Assembly (NCBI RefSeq): GCF_000283155.1
Contig: NW_004454171.1
Coordinates: 9,050,659-9,114,658, forward strand
Length of the DNA stretch: 64,000 nucleotides
Direction: 5' to 3'
Source: Ceratotherium simum simum
Taxonomy: Eukaryota; Chordata; Mammalia; Perissodactyla; Rhinocerotidae
Positions 47,850-59,880 of this stretch are shown piece by piece (the stretch's first letter is position 1; the number at the start of each line of letters is the position of its first letter). The notes under the pieces were generated by a model. That model was given only the letters and a program-made list of their open reading frames with translations, made no database searches and was not told the origin of the DNA. The position numbers were made by a program, and so were the translations under genes.

Positions 47850-48612
47850 CACTTAAAAAAAAGTTTTATTGAGATATAATCCACATACCATACAATTCAC
47901 CCACTTAAAGTGTACAATTCAGTGACACGTGATATATTCACAGAGTTATGCTTTTATTACCACAAGCAACTTTAGAACATTGCCATCGCCCCAAAAAGAA
48001 CTGCACTGTACTCTTTAGCTATCACTCTCCAATCCCTGCATGCTCTCTCTACCCAGCCCTAGGCAACTAGTAATCTACTTTTTATCTCTATAGATTTGCC
48101 TGTTCTGGATATTTCATACAAATAAAATCATGCAATATGTGGTCCTTTGTTATGGCTTCTTTCACTTAGCATGATGTTTTCAAGGTTCATCCACATTGTA
48201 GCATGTATCAGTACTTATTTGTTTTTATTGCCAAATAATATTCTAGTCTATAGATATATCACATTTTATTTATCCATTTATCAGTTAATGGACATTTGGA
48301 TTGTTTCCAGTTTTGGCTGTTATAAATAAAGCTGCTATGAACATTTGTATTCAAGTTTCTGGGTGGACATATGTTTTCAGTTATATTGGTTATACCTAGG
48401 AGTGGAATTGCTGGATCATATGGTAACTCTGTGTTTAACCATTCAAGGAACTGCCAGCTGTTTCCCAAAGCAGCTGTACCATTTTACATTCCCACCAGCA
48501 GTGTATGAGGTTTTCAGTTTGTCCGCATCGTCACAAACACTATATTATCTTTTTTTTTTTTTATTAAAGCCATCCTAGTGGGTGTCAAGTGATATCTCAT
48601 TGTGGTTTTGAT
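47850..48612 (-). mobile_element. L1M 3' fragment, antisense
   Basis: It starts with an A-rich tail complement and TTTTATTGAGATATAATCCA, then runs through the 3' UTR into the ORF2 C terminus. The minus-strand peptide WLNTELPYDPAIPLLGI at 48259..48468 is a strong L1 ORF2 signature. It is 5' truncated at about 48612. Confidence 0.9.
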
Positions 48613-48771
48613 TCTGTTCCTTAGTTTTATAGTCTATGGAACCCATCGCTTCCAAATTCCGAGCCTCTTAAGAGTTATTTTTTTCTTTTGGGATAAATTA
48701 TCTTGCTGTCTGCAGGCATTTTGGGTTCTAGCTGCTTCTGTTCTGATCAGTTATCTTCCCTCCATTTGCTT

Positions 48772-48774
<3 letters not shown>

Positions 48775-48802
<28 letters not shown>

Positions 48803-49005
48803 CTAAAAACTTTATTTATACACTTGTATCCCCTCAAAGCCCAAGCAGATAGTTGCATGTCACAGGTTCACATCCTTCTAGTTGCTGTACGTGGGACTCG
48901 GCCTCGCGCTGGACGGAGAAGTGGTGCCTTGAGGCGCGCCCGGGATCCGAACCCGGGCCGCCAGCATCAGAGCGCGCGCACTCAACCGCCAAGCCACAGA
49001 GCCGG
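48775..49005 (-). mobile_element. ERE SINE, form A, TGATGCTGG subtype
   Basis: An antisense copy with a T run of nearly 30 on the left. CAGCATCAGAGC and GGACGGAGAAGTGG mark the subtype. The duplication CCCTCCATTTGCTTTCT is perfect (48758..48774 and 49006..49022). The long homopolymer tail suggests recent insertion. Confidence 0.96.
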
Positions 49006-49099
49006 CCCTCCATTTGCTTTCTGATATCCAAAGATTTATTGAAAGTTCTTGTCCACTGATTTTTCTCTTTTTATTTCCCTTTATCCTTCTGGGGAGGAA

Positions 49100-49192
49100 A
49101 AGTAATTTATATTATATATATATTTAATAATTATATTAACAATTAACAATATATATTATTAAATATATATTAATTTGTATGTATAAATTAAT
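49100..49192. repeat. AT-rich low-complexity sequence
   Basis: Almost pure A/T with overlapping ATATTA and TTAATAATTATA words that are partly self-complementary. It is a decayed (TA)n tract rather than a defined element. Confidence 0.75.
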
Positions 49193-49661
49193 TCTTTGCC
49201 AGTCATTTTGGTGAGGTCTCAGGAGGGAGAGACAGTGCGTAATCAGTCCTCTAAATTTAATCTGAAGTACCAATTTGTACCTTTAAATATCCTCTCTGTA
49301 TAAAATATCCCCAAATGTGGTCATTACTTGTGAGAAGTATTATAGGACCAAAAATACTCCTTTGATGAATATGAAAGAAATGAAGAGGCTCAGAAAGGGC
49401 TACTATTGAGTATAATTGAAATCCTTTGAAAGTGTTGGATATGACTCTTCTTTTCTGATAATACTGATTTACATTCCTTGTTTAATATAGCTGGGACATC
49501 TTAAATGAACTAAGTAACAATTTTTAATTTCTAAGATTGTTAATAAGAATTGTAGTTATTGGCTATAAGCTTTAACTGGTGTAATATTGTCTAGTAAACT
49601 CAGAGTTAAACACTTGGATATAGATTGGGAGACAGAGAAAAATAATAATACTAATAATAAA
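49193..49661. other. Intron, nothing recognised
   Basis: No gene and no assigned repeat. Confidence 0.45.
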
Positions 49662-50140
49662 AGCTAACATTTATTTAGTTCTTTCTGTATACCAGGCACT
49701 GTTGAAAATCCTTTATATGTATTAACTCATTTAATCCTCATAATCACCTTGTGAAGTTGATAAAATTTTTTGTTTTTAAATCTCATCTGGGGCCGGCCCC
49801 GTGGCTTAGCGGTTAAGTGCGTGCGCTCCGATGCTAGCGGCCCAGGTTCGGATCCTGGGTGCGCACCGACGCACTGCTTCTCCGGCCATGCTGAGGCCGC
49901 ATCCCACATACAGCAACTAGAAGGATGTGCAACTGTGATATACAACTATCTACTGGGGCTTTGGGGGAAAAATAAATAAATAAAAATTAAAAAAAAAAAA
50001 AATCTCATCTGTATGATAAGAAAACTGAGGGCATAGAGTGGTTAAGTAACTTGCCCAGGGTCACGCAGCCAGTGAATGGTAGAGTCTACTTTTAAATCTG
50101 TGCGGTCTGGTTCTTGAGCCTGTGCTCTTAGTCATTAGAA
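49662..50140 (-). repeat. MIR SINE, antisense, split by an ERE
   Basis: The left half (49662..49789) has CCAGGCACTGTTGAAAATCC and ACTCATTTAATCCTCATAAT. The right half (50012..50140) has AAGTAACTTGCCCAGGGTCA and CGCAGCCAGTGAATGG. Together they form one nearly full antisense MIR, interrupted at the ATCTCATCTG site by the ERE 49790..49999. Confidence 0.9.
49790..49999 (+). mobile_element. ERE SINE, form A, sense
   Basis: The head is GGGGCCGGCCCCGTGGCTTA, with form A end and A-rich tail. The perfect duplication AAATCTCATCTG (49778..49789 and 50000..50011) shows the insertion point inside the MIR. Confidence 0.97.
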
Positions 50141-51164
50141 TATAACGCCTGACATTTCTACAGAATTTCAGATATATTATCTTTTTAAGAAGGGAGAGAC
50201 TCTCATGAAATATTAAAACAAATGTTAATTCTTAATAAGGAGTAGTAGATTGGGGAATAAGTACAACTTCATGAGCTGATATTTAGAGGATAAACTGTGA
50301 TCTAGTGTTCTCTTAAAAGTTCATATTTATCTTAGATCCTAGTTTGGATCAAAAATGGTTATAACTAAATTAAGCGCAAAAAAATTTTTTTTGAGATGGA
50401 TGTATAATTACCATGTGGAATGTTCTGTAGTGTGTCTTATATTCTTAAGCAGGAGGGGAGGAGACAAAAAACTGTCATCAGGTGGTACTGAAAAATTGGG
50501 TATAGGCCAGAGTGTTAGTGACAGATCCCGTTTTTCCTAGGATAAAATATTTCAAATTAATTCTAATCCAAGTGTTTTATATTATGTTTTTCCACCAGAG
50601 TCTTATTTTGCAGCTCATCTTTTCTAAATAGATCTACTTTGTAGTGTGTATATATGGGTCATTCTGAATCAAGTTAACTTCGCAGTTGATTGGGACCTTG
50701 TTTCAAGCTTATTGAACAAAGCTCTGTAAGACAGAATTTTGGGCATAGGGCCATTTCCAGAGTCTGGTCCAAATAAGCAGTAACAGACAAAGATTGTCTC
50801 TTTCTTGGTTGAGGGCTTTCTCTGTGTGGCTTGTCTCAGGACTCTTACACTTTTTCTATTCCTTTCATACTCCTCTCCTTTTTCTATTCAGGGCGCAAGT
50901 GTTTCGATTTTCTGTAGTTGTTTTTCAGCAAACATTTATTGTGCTTTTACTTAGGTACAAGGTTCTTTGCTTGAAACCTATAATGCCCTCCCTATATTGG
51001 CAGTGGCAGTTGTGAGGATAGTAGGCCTTCCAATATGATATTGCAGAAAATATGTGAAATATTAGGTTGTCCTGCTATCTCATACCTCTTTCCTGCCTCC
51101 CTTTCTGTCTTTTGATAATTAGAAAGGATTTTTCTGGAGGATCTTGAAAAGAAGCATATGCTTT
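50141..51164. other. Intron, nothing recognised
   Basis: No gene seen. The end (51165..51176) is a C run leading into an assembly gap. Confidence 0.45.
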
Positions 51165-51176
51165 CTCCCCCCCCCC

Positions 51177-51347
51177 NNNNNNNNNNNNNNNNNNNNNNNN
51201 NNNNNNNNNNNNNNNNNNNNNNNNNNNNNNNNNNNNNNNNNNNNNNNNNNNNNNNNNNNNNNNNNNNNNNNNNNNNNNNNNNNNNNNNNNNNNNNNNNNN
51301 NNNNNNNNNNNNNNNNNNNNNNNNNNNNNNNNNNNNNNNNNNNNNNN
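51177..51347. other. Assembly gap (171 N)
   Basis: Unresolved bases, preceded by a C run and followed by an ERE tail. The open frames reported across it are artefacts. Confidence 1.
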
Positions 51348-51626
51348 AGATCAGCCCTGAGCTAACATCCATGCTAATCCTCCTCTTTTTGCTGAGGAAG
51401 ACTGGCTCTGAGCTAACATCTATTGCCAATCCTCCTCCTTCTGCCCCCTGACCCCCAAGCCCAAGTAGATAGTTGTATGTCATAGTTGCACATCCTTCTA
51501 GTTGCTGTATGTGGGATGTGGCCTCAGCATGGCCGGAGAAGCGGTGCGTCGGTGCACGCCCAGGATCCGAACCCGGGGTGCCAGTAGTGGAGCGTGCACA
51601 CTTAACCGCTAAGTCACGGGGGCGGC
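51348..51626 (-). mobile_element. ERE SINE, composite form, left end lost in the gap
   Basis: Two form B-like units (51352..51440) are followed by a C/T-rich joint and a complete form A body, as in 21293..21595 and 26838..27141. The left tail and its duplication fall in the N gap, so the insertion site cannot be confirmed. Confidence 0.92.
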
Positions 51627-52129
51627 CCTAAACATTCATTTTAGAAAATATTTTCCTTTCTAAATAGAATCACTTTGGAATATTTTAATCATTCCCTTAG
51701 AACCTTTGCTTTCCACACAATTTATTTTACCTATTCAATTCCCAATCTGCTCATATTATAAAGGGCCTGCTTGACCCTTTAAAAAGAAATCATCAAGTTT
51801 GGTCTTCTAATTTCCTTAGTCTTTCTTTAATAACTGTCAATAAGAGTAGAGTTCAACTTATTTTTATTCATGCTATTTTAAATTTTCTGTAATCTCTGTG
51901 CAGATGTTGTATTTTCCTGCCTCTTTGCCTTTGCTTATGCTGTTTCCTCTGCCAGTGTTTTCCTCTGCCTCCATTCTCCTTTCTTCTCTCTTTGGCCTGC
52001 CAATTATGGCTGACTAAAATGAGGTTTTTCTTATGGAGTCTTTTGATGCTGCTCCAGGAATATTAATCATTTTTTTCTCTGTGCTCTGTATGTCCTTTGT
52101 GTGCAATTAAAGACTTTTAAAAAATTATC
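51627..52129. other. Intron, nothing recognised
   Basis: A pyrimidine-rich part (about 51915..51995) has L2-like flavour but is too decayed to call. Confidence 0.4.
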
Positions 52130-52955
52130 TTATATTTAATACATTCAAAAGAATAAGTGTTATATGAAAAGAATGTTATAATATTTGTAATAATAAAACA
52201 AACATCTGTGAATCTGCCTCCTCAGTTAGAAAATGATCAATTCCATTTCTTCTACTATTATGCTTCTCTCCATAGCCCCAAGAGAATGTTTATTCTTTTC
52301 TTATGCAGTCACCTATATCTGTATCCCTAAAGATTATTGTTTAATTTTGCTTATGTTTGGATTTAATAACAATAGATTCATGCTGTATGTAGTCTAGCAT
52401 GGCTTGCATTTTTTTATTTGGCATTATGTTTCTAAGATTTATCTGTATTTTATGTATAGTTCATTCATTCTCATTAATGTATAATATTTTAAGTATAAAT
52501 ATGCCACTTATTTGTATTTACATTTAATGGATCTAGAATTGGTTTTTTTCCCTATAGTGTGAGGTAGGGATCCATTTTCACTGTTTCTTTCTGTATGGCA
52601 AACTAGTTGCCCTATTTGAATATGCATTCTTTCCCATTGTGCTTTCACTGTAAGATATCAGATTTCCTTATAAGCATGAATTTGTTTCTGAATTCTCTCT
52701 TCTGTTGAGTTGGTCCCTTTATTTAACCCTGTGTAAGAACCCTACTGTCTTATTTACTATGGCTTTATAGTAAATCTCAATAGGCAAGTCCCCTTACCCC
52801 CTTTCTAATTTTTTTTTTTAATACCGTGTCTTGGTCATTCTTTCCCCTTTCCCCTTCCGTATATATTTTGAAACCATGGAAAACCCTGTTGGGGTTTTTA
52901 TTAGGAGGCATTGAAGGCGTAGATCAGTTTGGGAAGATTTGGCATCAATTCTGCA
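52130..52955 (-). mobile_element. Old L1M fragment, antisense
   Basis: Antisense L1 wording in order: TTATGCAGTCACCTATATCT, AGTGTGAGGTAGGGATCC at about 52557, GGCTTTATAGTAAATCTCAA at about 52762, and GAGGCATTGAAGGCGTAGATCA-type sequence at 52904. It is heavily diverged with no intact frame. Confidence 0.65.
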
Positions 52956-53149
52956 TGGGATGGGAGTAGGGGAATGAGAGGTGTGTATGGCTGTGAGTAG
53001 GTGGGGATGTGTTGTACCTGGCTTTGACGGTCACATAATTTTTTTTTTTCAGGTTACTCTGTCGAACTCCTATTTCACTGTTTCCTTATCTCTTCCCTTA
53101 TTTATAACTGAATGGGGAGAATTTCTTAGGGCTTTATTCAGGGTGTTCT

Positions 53150-53366
53150 TCTTTTTTTTTTTTTTTATAATTTTATTTATTTATTTTTCCCCCAAAGCCC
53201 CAGTAGATAGTTGTATGTCATAGTTGCACATCCTTCTAGTTGCTGTATGTGGGATGCAGCCTCAGCATGGCCGGAGAAGCAGTGCGTCGGTGTGCGCCCG
53301 GGATCCGAACCCAGGCCGCCAGCAGCGGAGTGTGCGCACTTAACCGCTAAGCCACACGGCTGGCCC
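53150..53366 (-). mobile_element. ERE SINE, form A
   Basis: An antisense form A copy with a perfect duplication TATTCAGGGTGTTCT at 53135..53149 and 53367..53381, and a T-rich left tail. Confidence 0.96.
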
Positions 53367-53381
53367 TATTCAGGGTGTTCT

Positions 53382-54234
53382 GATCATTTTTTTGGGTAGA
53401 ATATTTCTGTTGATTGTCTTCTGTTCCCCATTGTCATTATTCTCTCTCACAACTCTTGGTGTTATTTGTACTTGTCATATTTAGTCTGTCAGAAGAGTTC
53501 CTAGTTGTGTTATATTAGCCCTAGATTATGCCTCTTACGTTACCCCAACTCAAAGGCCTTGTGTTAGACTCTGCATCTATGTCTTTGTTACTAGCCCATT
53601 GCAGTACAATTTCGTTTTATGTGCTGAAAGTGCAATATAAAATAAAATTCAAAAAAAAATTTTTAATGTGAGGACTTCCTTCAAATTAAGAAATTTTATG
53701 AACCATTGCATAATTTCAAAACTGGACAAGGAAGTTGTTAAACTATTTATTTTGTTGTCATTTGATGTTTAGGCAGTAAACAGAAGCCCTGTCCTGTGTT
53801 AAACTTAGTTCTTGAATTTTGTGAGCTTTGAGTTATAAATAAGGTCTCCAGGAACGTACTCATGCCTTAAAAGGTGATCGCTCTGTACATGTTCGTTCTA
53901 TCCATTACTTCAAAATGTATCTCATCTGCATTCTGTTTTGCTTTATCACTTCTCCTTCAGTTGCTGAATCATCAAGCATCATCTTCTTTATCAGAACTTG
54001 TCTTTGGGTTTCTATCTTTTCTCTAGTTTGTCCTACTGATATCGATGTATGTAAGATCTGTTTTCTTCTTCCAAGTGAATTTTAGCCTGTAGGACTTGTT
54101 TACCTTGAAACTTTTTGAGTTTCAAGCTTCCAGAACCTTAATGTTGGCTCTGAGAAGTTCTCCAAAATCCTGTTGTTGATAGTGGCAAAACTGGAGATTT
54201 GAAAACAATTCACATTTATCGTATTCATTTTTTA
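53382..54234. other. Intron, nothing recognised
   Basis: No gene and no assigned repeat. This is a candidate single-copy stretch. Confidence 0.45.
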
Positions 54235-54662
54235 AAATAGAAATCGTTTATATTTAAGGTGTGCAACGTGATGATTTGATATACATACACATAGTAAAAT
54301 GATTACTACAGTCAAGCTAATTAACGTATCTTCTCACATAGTTACCTTTTTGGGGGAGAGATGAGAGCATCTGAAATCTACTCTCTTAGCAAATTTCCTG
54401 TGTTCAATACAATTTATTAACTATAGTCATCATGCTGTACATTGGATCTCTAGACTTACTTGTCCTACATAACTGCAACTTTGTACCCTTGACCAACATC
54501 TCCCCAATTACCCTCACCTCCCTGCCCCTGGTAACTGCCTTCTGCTCTGCTTCTATGTGTTTGACTTTTTTAGATTCCACATGTAAGTGAGATCATGAAG
54601 TTTTTTTTTTTTTTTTTTAATCTGGCTTGTTTCGCTTGGCATAATGTTCTCCAGATTCAACA
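54235..54662 (-). repeat. L1M 3' UTR fragment, antisense
   Basis: GATGATTTGATATACATACA, then ACTCTCTTAGCAAATTTCCT and CATGCTGTACATTGGATCTC follow antisense L1M 3' UTR order. A run of T at about 54601 interrupts it without a SINE attached. Confidence 0.8.
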
Positions 54663-56547
54663 TTTATCATATTTCTAATACACAGTGTGATAATGTTGAT
54701 ATTTCATATTAATATTTTAGAAATACTTTACCTTAATTGCAGGGTTGTAGATTGGATAGTTTGATAAGTAAGATTCAGATGTGGTTAATACTTTTTAAGG
54801 ACTTTTTTGTATCAAACTATATTATAGGTTCTGATATTATCCCATCCCCCATTTTGTGTAAGCAGAATGGAATCTTAGTGAGTTAAAGCTTGTATAAAAT
54901 TTTGCAGCTAGTAAGTGAAAGACCTATGTTCAAACCTAGGATTTCTGATTTCCCATTTATGTGCCTTTTTTTTTTAAACCAGTGTTTCTCAGCTGTGCTT
55001 CATGGGTCTAGGGATTGCTGCAGGGTGGTCACCTGAGCCTCCTAGTCCCTCTCAACACAGGTTCCTCTTAAATTTTATCTTCAGTATATTAGAACTGAAA
55101 ACTGATTTTCCTTATATCAAACTGCTGCTTTTGCTATGTAAAGATGAAGAAAACAGTGTGAAACTAAGGAAATTCAAGTATGAGAAGGAATTGGAATTAG
55201 TCTCCCAGGAAAAGCTAACTTTGGCTTGGTGAACATATGCATGCTGCTGTTATGCAAATGTTCCAGGCCTGTTCCCCTCCTCCTACCTGCTTTATTCACT
55301 CACCCTACCACATGGAGGGCTGTGCGGTGCCGGAGGGGTTGTGATTTGGACTTTCATGATTCCACATTAGGAGACTGGGGAGGGAGTAGACTCAGAGAAA
55401 AAATTTTAAGTAATTTGAAAAGGTGTCCTGAATAGTTCTACAGTGTCTGAGGGCAGTAGGAAGGGTGAAAAAAGATGATTTTCAGGATAGTTGTGGACGT
55501 GATGATGTTTGAGAAAAATATCAAAAAAAATTTGAACCATTTTGAATTTGTTTTTCCCATGAAGACTAGGAGCATATAGGATGTTCTTTTAATAGGATTT
55601 AAGCGGGTGAAATACTTTCAATTTTTTTCATTTTGTTTTCTCTGTTTCCTTTTTTGTAAAGATCGCCATGGTTGCACCATGGAGAGCAGATTAGAAAGAG
55701 GCTAGATGGATGCAAGTGGACCAGTTAGAAGGCTATTGCAGTAGTCAAGGTGAGAGATGATATGCTAGATTGACTAGGATTAAAGTGTCGGTAACAGAAG
55801 GAAACAAACAATTTCTGGTGTTTAAAGGTATATGTGACAAGATTTAGTGATATTGCATATGAAGTAAGTGCTAAATGTCTGACTTAACTTGATAGAGAAC
55901 TAAAGTAGGAACATTGAAATAGAGTTGAGTAGACTATGTGTTTGATTTTAGGCACATTCATTTTGAGGTACCATTGAAATATCCAAGAGGAACCTCACAC
56001 GGTTTTATGTATGATTCTGCATTGCAGAGGAGAGGTCTAGAATAGATATAGAAAAGTTTATGTGTGTATAAAGGGTAATTCAAGCATGAATGTGATGAGT
56101 TTGCCAAGGAGAGGTTATAAAGAGGAAAGAGCCTGGGACTAAAGCTGAAGGCACTGCCATCTGTCAGGTGACCTTGCAAAGGAGACAGAGAATGAGAGTT
56201 CAGGGAATTGGGAGCAAACCAAGGTGAGTGTTGGTCCATCTTTTTTACCGTCCAGTGAAATCTCTGTATTTTCCCTTTTATGGAGTTAAGAATACCCTAA
56301 CTTAATTCCATATTAGGCAGAATTTAGCTAAAATTTGTACTAGCTAATCTTGTGCTTGACCTGTTAGAAAAAGAAGGAGTTGAAGAGATATGTGGAGGCA
56401 TTCAAGATAAAAATGTAAGGTCTTTAACTACAATTTGTAACATCAATAACTGTATATCAGATAATCTTCAAAATTACTAAGGGAAGGGGGATGGTCAGAG
56501 ATGTGAATTGTTTCACTATAAAAACAGATTTGCCTTGTTTCAAGCAC
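54663..56547. other. Intron with an unassigned old repeat
   Basis: About 55675..56230 (GGACCAGTTAGAAGGCTATTG, cut short here as GGACCAGTTAGAAGGCTATT, with GCAGTAGTCAAGGTGAGAGA) resembles a widely dispersed mammalian repeat that I cannot name. A 76-codon open stretch at 55002..55232 has no recognisable homology. No gene called. Confidence 0.4.
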
Positions 56548-57061
56548 TGTGAAGGGTCTAAGATTTTGCTGTTGGTGCAAGGTAACAATTAGCCTGCCAT
56601 AGTTTCATAGATGCTGATAGAGGACACAAGACTTCTGGGTCAGAGACATAGGACTTTATTACTCATGACAATAGCAGGAGCCAGAATGTTAGCATTTGTG
56701 CCAGTTTCCCAAGCTCCATGCTCCATAGAGGAACGTGAAAAGGGCTGTGATGCCTGTGGTGATGCCTCTCCTGTATTGCGGTACAGTGTGTTATAAGAGT
56801 GGAACCTCCAGGTTACGGAACTCAAACTTTTATAATGGGCAGTAAGCCATCCTGACCTTTATCCTTGAGAGAGATGACATCTTTATTATACTAGGCAGTA
56901 AATGAATCTGCCCTTTGCTCCTGGAGGAGACATTTCTATCCTTCACGGCTGTTCATTATATAAACATACTTCACACGATAGTAACGAACAAAGAGAGGCA
57001 GTGCCTCTGCTTACAAGATGTACAGAAATGTGATGGACCCAAGCATAACTGCCTTCCAACA
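56548..57061 (-). mobile_element. 3' LTR of an antisense endogenous retrovirus
   Basis: It starts TGTGAAGGG and ends CCTTCCAACA, aligning along its length with 62622..63099. On the minus strand a TATA-like TATAAAA (complement at 56828..56834) lies about 170 nt upstream of an AATAAA signal (complement at 56655..56660). That gives a U3-R-U5 layout. The two LTRs differ at many sites, so the insertion is old. Confidence 0.75.
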
Positions 57062-58954
57062 AAATTTCTGCCTCATTTCTAAATACCTTCTTGGCTTCTG
57101 GTAAAATTTCCCATGATTACACTCTTCATTGGTCACTGTGGTTATTCTGTCCGATAGAGCTGGGACCAGAGCCATTCAGTTTATATTATAAAATGTTTAA
57201 TAAAGGTTACTTAACTATGAACAGGATAGCAGGATGAGGCCAAACTGCAGTATTGACCTCAGCTGTGCTCCCAGCTGAACAAATGCCATAAACCTTCGGG
57301 ATCTGCCGTAGAGAGCCAGTCAGTTTCTGTACTGACTTTATACTTGATCCAAGGCATTAATCCGAGTACTGCAGAATGTATTAGAGAATGCACAGATTTG
57401 GCTCTGGCCTGCAAGGAGGAACTCTAGGGCTATTTTGTCATTCATAACAATCCTGGCCAGTGAGTTGAGACTGACCTGAATGGCTCCAGGGCTGAGGTGA
57501 TGTCATTGATCACCTCAGTTAAAGTCAGGTAACAAATTTCAAACTTTTGAAATTGGATGATACCCGTTCTAGAGATAATTACCTCAGAGTGTGCATAATT
57601 AACAAGTCAGTCATCCTTCTAGGAGGGCCCTCCTTTCCCCACTAATCAAGAATATCCTCACTTTGGAGCTATCACAGTTGTCTGATGGTGTAGCACGTTT
57701 AAACATGATGGTGCTTGCGTAAACAAACTTGAAGGTCTCTTATGACCACCCTAACATACAAATCACTACATTATCTGGAGAGAGGTAAGTTAATGCCTGG
57801 TTTCTGCACAAGCACTCCTATGAAGAATGTATTATTTACAGTTGTTGTCCCCCTCTCCCCCAGATAGGACCTACTTAAGTCAGGGAGCACAGGCTGACAC
57901 TTTCTCCGGTGTTGCCTCCTGGACAGCTGGTAGGCCTTAGGGCTCCCAGTTCGGTACAAATAATTGAGTCTAGTCCTTGTTTTTGGAGGGATTACCTGAA
58001 GGCAATCAGTCTAATCTGTCCTATTTGTTATCTGTGCCACCAGCCAGGTGGCATTCATCTGTCCCTTGGAATGACTGAATGATAGCTACAGGAATGGTGG
58101 GGGATGTGGGGAGGGAGGGCGGGCTAGGCACGACACCTGGAGGTATTGACAGGTGTTTTGTGTAGGAGCTGCAGGAGCTGACACAGTCCTCTGCTGCTTC
58201 CTAAAGACTTTCGGTGAGGTTAAGTTGTGGTCAGAGCTGTCCAGCAGGTTATGGCTGGCCCAGCAGTCAGTTCGTTTAAGGCACTTGCACAGTTTGGGAA
58301 AGCTGCACCAGGAAATTTTCCTTTGTGAGGAATGCTCCAGGGGTGATTCTGAAAGAGGGAGATCACTAATTTCCCTTCTTGTTACCTCCTGGGGTCTACA
58401 GTGTTTCTTCCACAGGCACCAGGGTTGTTGTTCTCCTGTGTGTCCCCTTCCAGTAGCTAACTTTTCCCTTTTTCCCACTTGTCCCTGACTCTCCCCCAAA
58501 CCTTTTGTCTGGAAGGGTCAGGTGCAAGAGGGACAAGGGCATTTTTATTAAACTTACAGAGACCCTGTTATGTCTCCCACTTTGATCTGCATGGTCCACT
58601 GTAAGGGGACTTGGTGAGCAATATACTTACTTAACCAGGTGGTCATTATCTGTAATCTAAGACCACAGAAATCCAACAAGAAAATTCAAGTGGGTGAACT
58701 AGAATTAAGTTAAAATTTCGAAGGCCCTCTTTTGGCTGGGCTGCCACCCAGACGGTGTACCAATCAGGCCAACTTAGGGTTTCCATTAGAGGAAAGAAAG
58801 AAGTATCTTGTTCAGGAATGGTCAGGACAGAACCCAGGTGGCCAAGAGGAGATGTGTTCTGGGGGGACTGCCACATTCAGCTACGAAACTGCTTTACTGA
58901 TGTGTGAACCAGGAAGAGGTAGGGAAGTAGTGTAGTCAGCAGTCTTTTTCAGTT
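57062..58954 (-). mobile_element. ERV internal 3' part (end of pol and beyond)
   Basis: The minus strand from 58950 downward continues an integrase-like C-terminal region (peptide LKKTADYTTSLPLPG, then many breaks). Further left, to 57062, lies sequence without recognisable env features. Frames are short and interrupted throughout, so no protein is encoded. Confidence 0.6.
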
Positions 58955-59880
58955 GATAAAAAAAAATTTTTGTTTAATTGTGGTAAAATATACATGACAT
59001 AAAATTTTCCATCTTTACCATTTTTAAGTATACAGTTCAGCAGTGTTAAGTACATTCACAGTGTTGTGCAACCAATCTCCAGAACTCTTTTTATATTGCA
59101 AAACTGAAACTTTGTACCCATTAAACAATACTTCCCATTGCCCTGTCTCTCCAGTCCCTAACAACCACTATCCTACTTTCTGTCTCTGAATTTAACTACT
59201 CTATGTACCTCATATAAGTGGAATCATATAATATTTGTCCTTTTGTGACTGGCTTATTTCACTCTACATAATGTTCTCAAGGTTCATCCATGTTGTAGCA
59301 TGTGTCAGAATTTCCTTTCTTTTTAAGGCTGAATAATATTCCAATGTATGTATATACCACACATTGTTTATCCATTCTTCCATCAATGGATGCTTGGGTT
59401 ACTTCCACATTTTGTGGCTCTTGTAAATAATGCCACAATGAATGTGAGTGTACAAGTATCTCTTGGAGACCCTGCTTTCAATTCTTTTGGGTATATACCC
59501 AGTAGTGGAATCGCTGGATCATATGGTAATTCTATTTTTAATTTTTTGAGGAAGCACTATAGTGTTTTCCACAGCAGCTATACCATTTCACATTCCTACC
59601 AGCAGTGCATAGCTGTTCCAGTTTCTCCACATCCTTGCCAACGCTTATTTTCTGTTTTTTTTTTTTTTTTTTTAAATAGCCATCCTAATGGTTGTGATAT
59701 CTAATTGTGGTTTTGATTTGCATTCCCCTGTTGATTAGTGATGTTGAACATCTTTTCATGTACTTACTGGCCATTTGTATATGTTCTTTGGAGAAATGTC
59801 TAATCAAGTCCTTGGTCCATGTTTGAATCTGGTTGTGTTTTGTGTTTGAGTTTTTTGAGTTGATTTTGGAGGAGGCTGTT
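58955..59880 (-). mobile_element. L1 3' fragment inserted in the ERV
   Basis: The left end is an A/T tail followed by 3' UTR (GGTAAAATATACATGACATA). It continues into the ORF2 C terminus, where the minus-strand peptide [20 protein letters not shown] (59685..59930) is a clear L1 signature. It is 5' truncated at about 59880. ERV integrase-like sequence lies on both sides. Confidence 0.88.

Noticed and set aside
50992..51483. A 163-codon minus-strand open frame
   Set aside because: It crosses the 171-N gap and otherwise consists of ERE tail and plain intron.
58086..58499. A 137-codon minus-strand open frame
   Set aside because: It lies inside the ERV remnant after the integrase region and overlaps another long frame on the opposite strand. 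I see no env or other domain, so it is left as part of the ERV.
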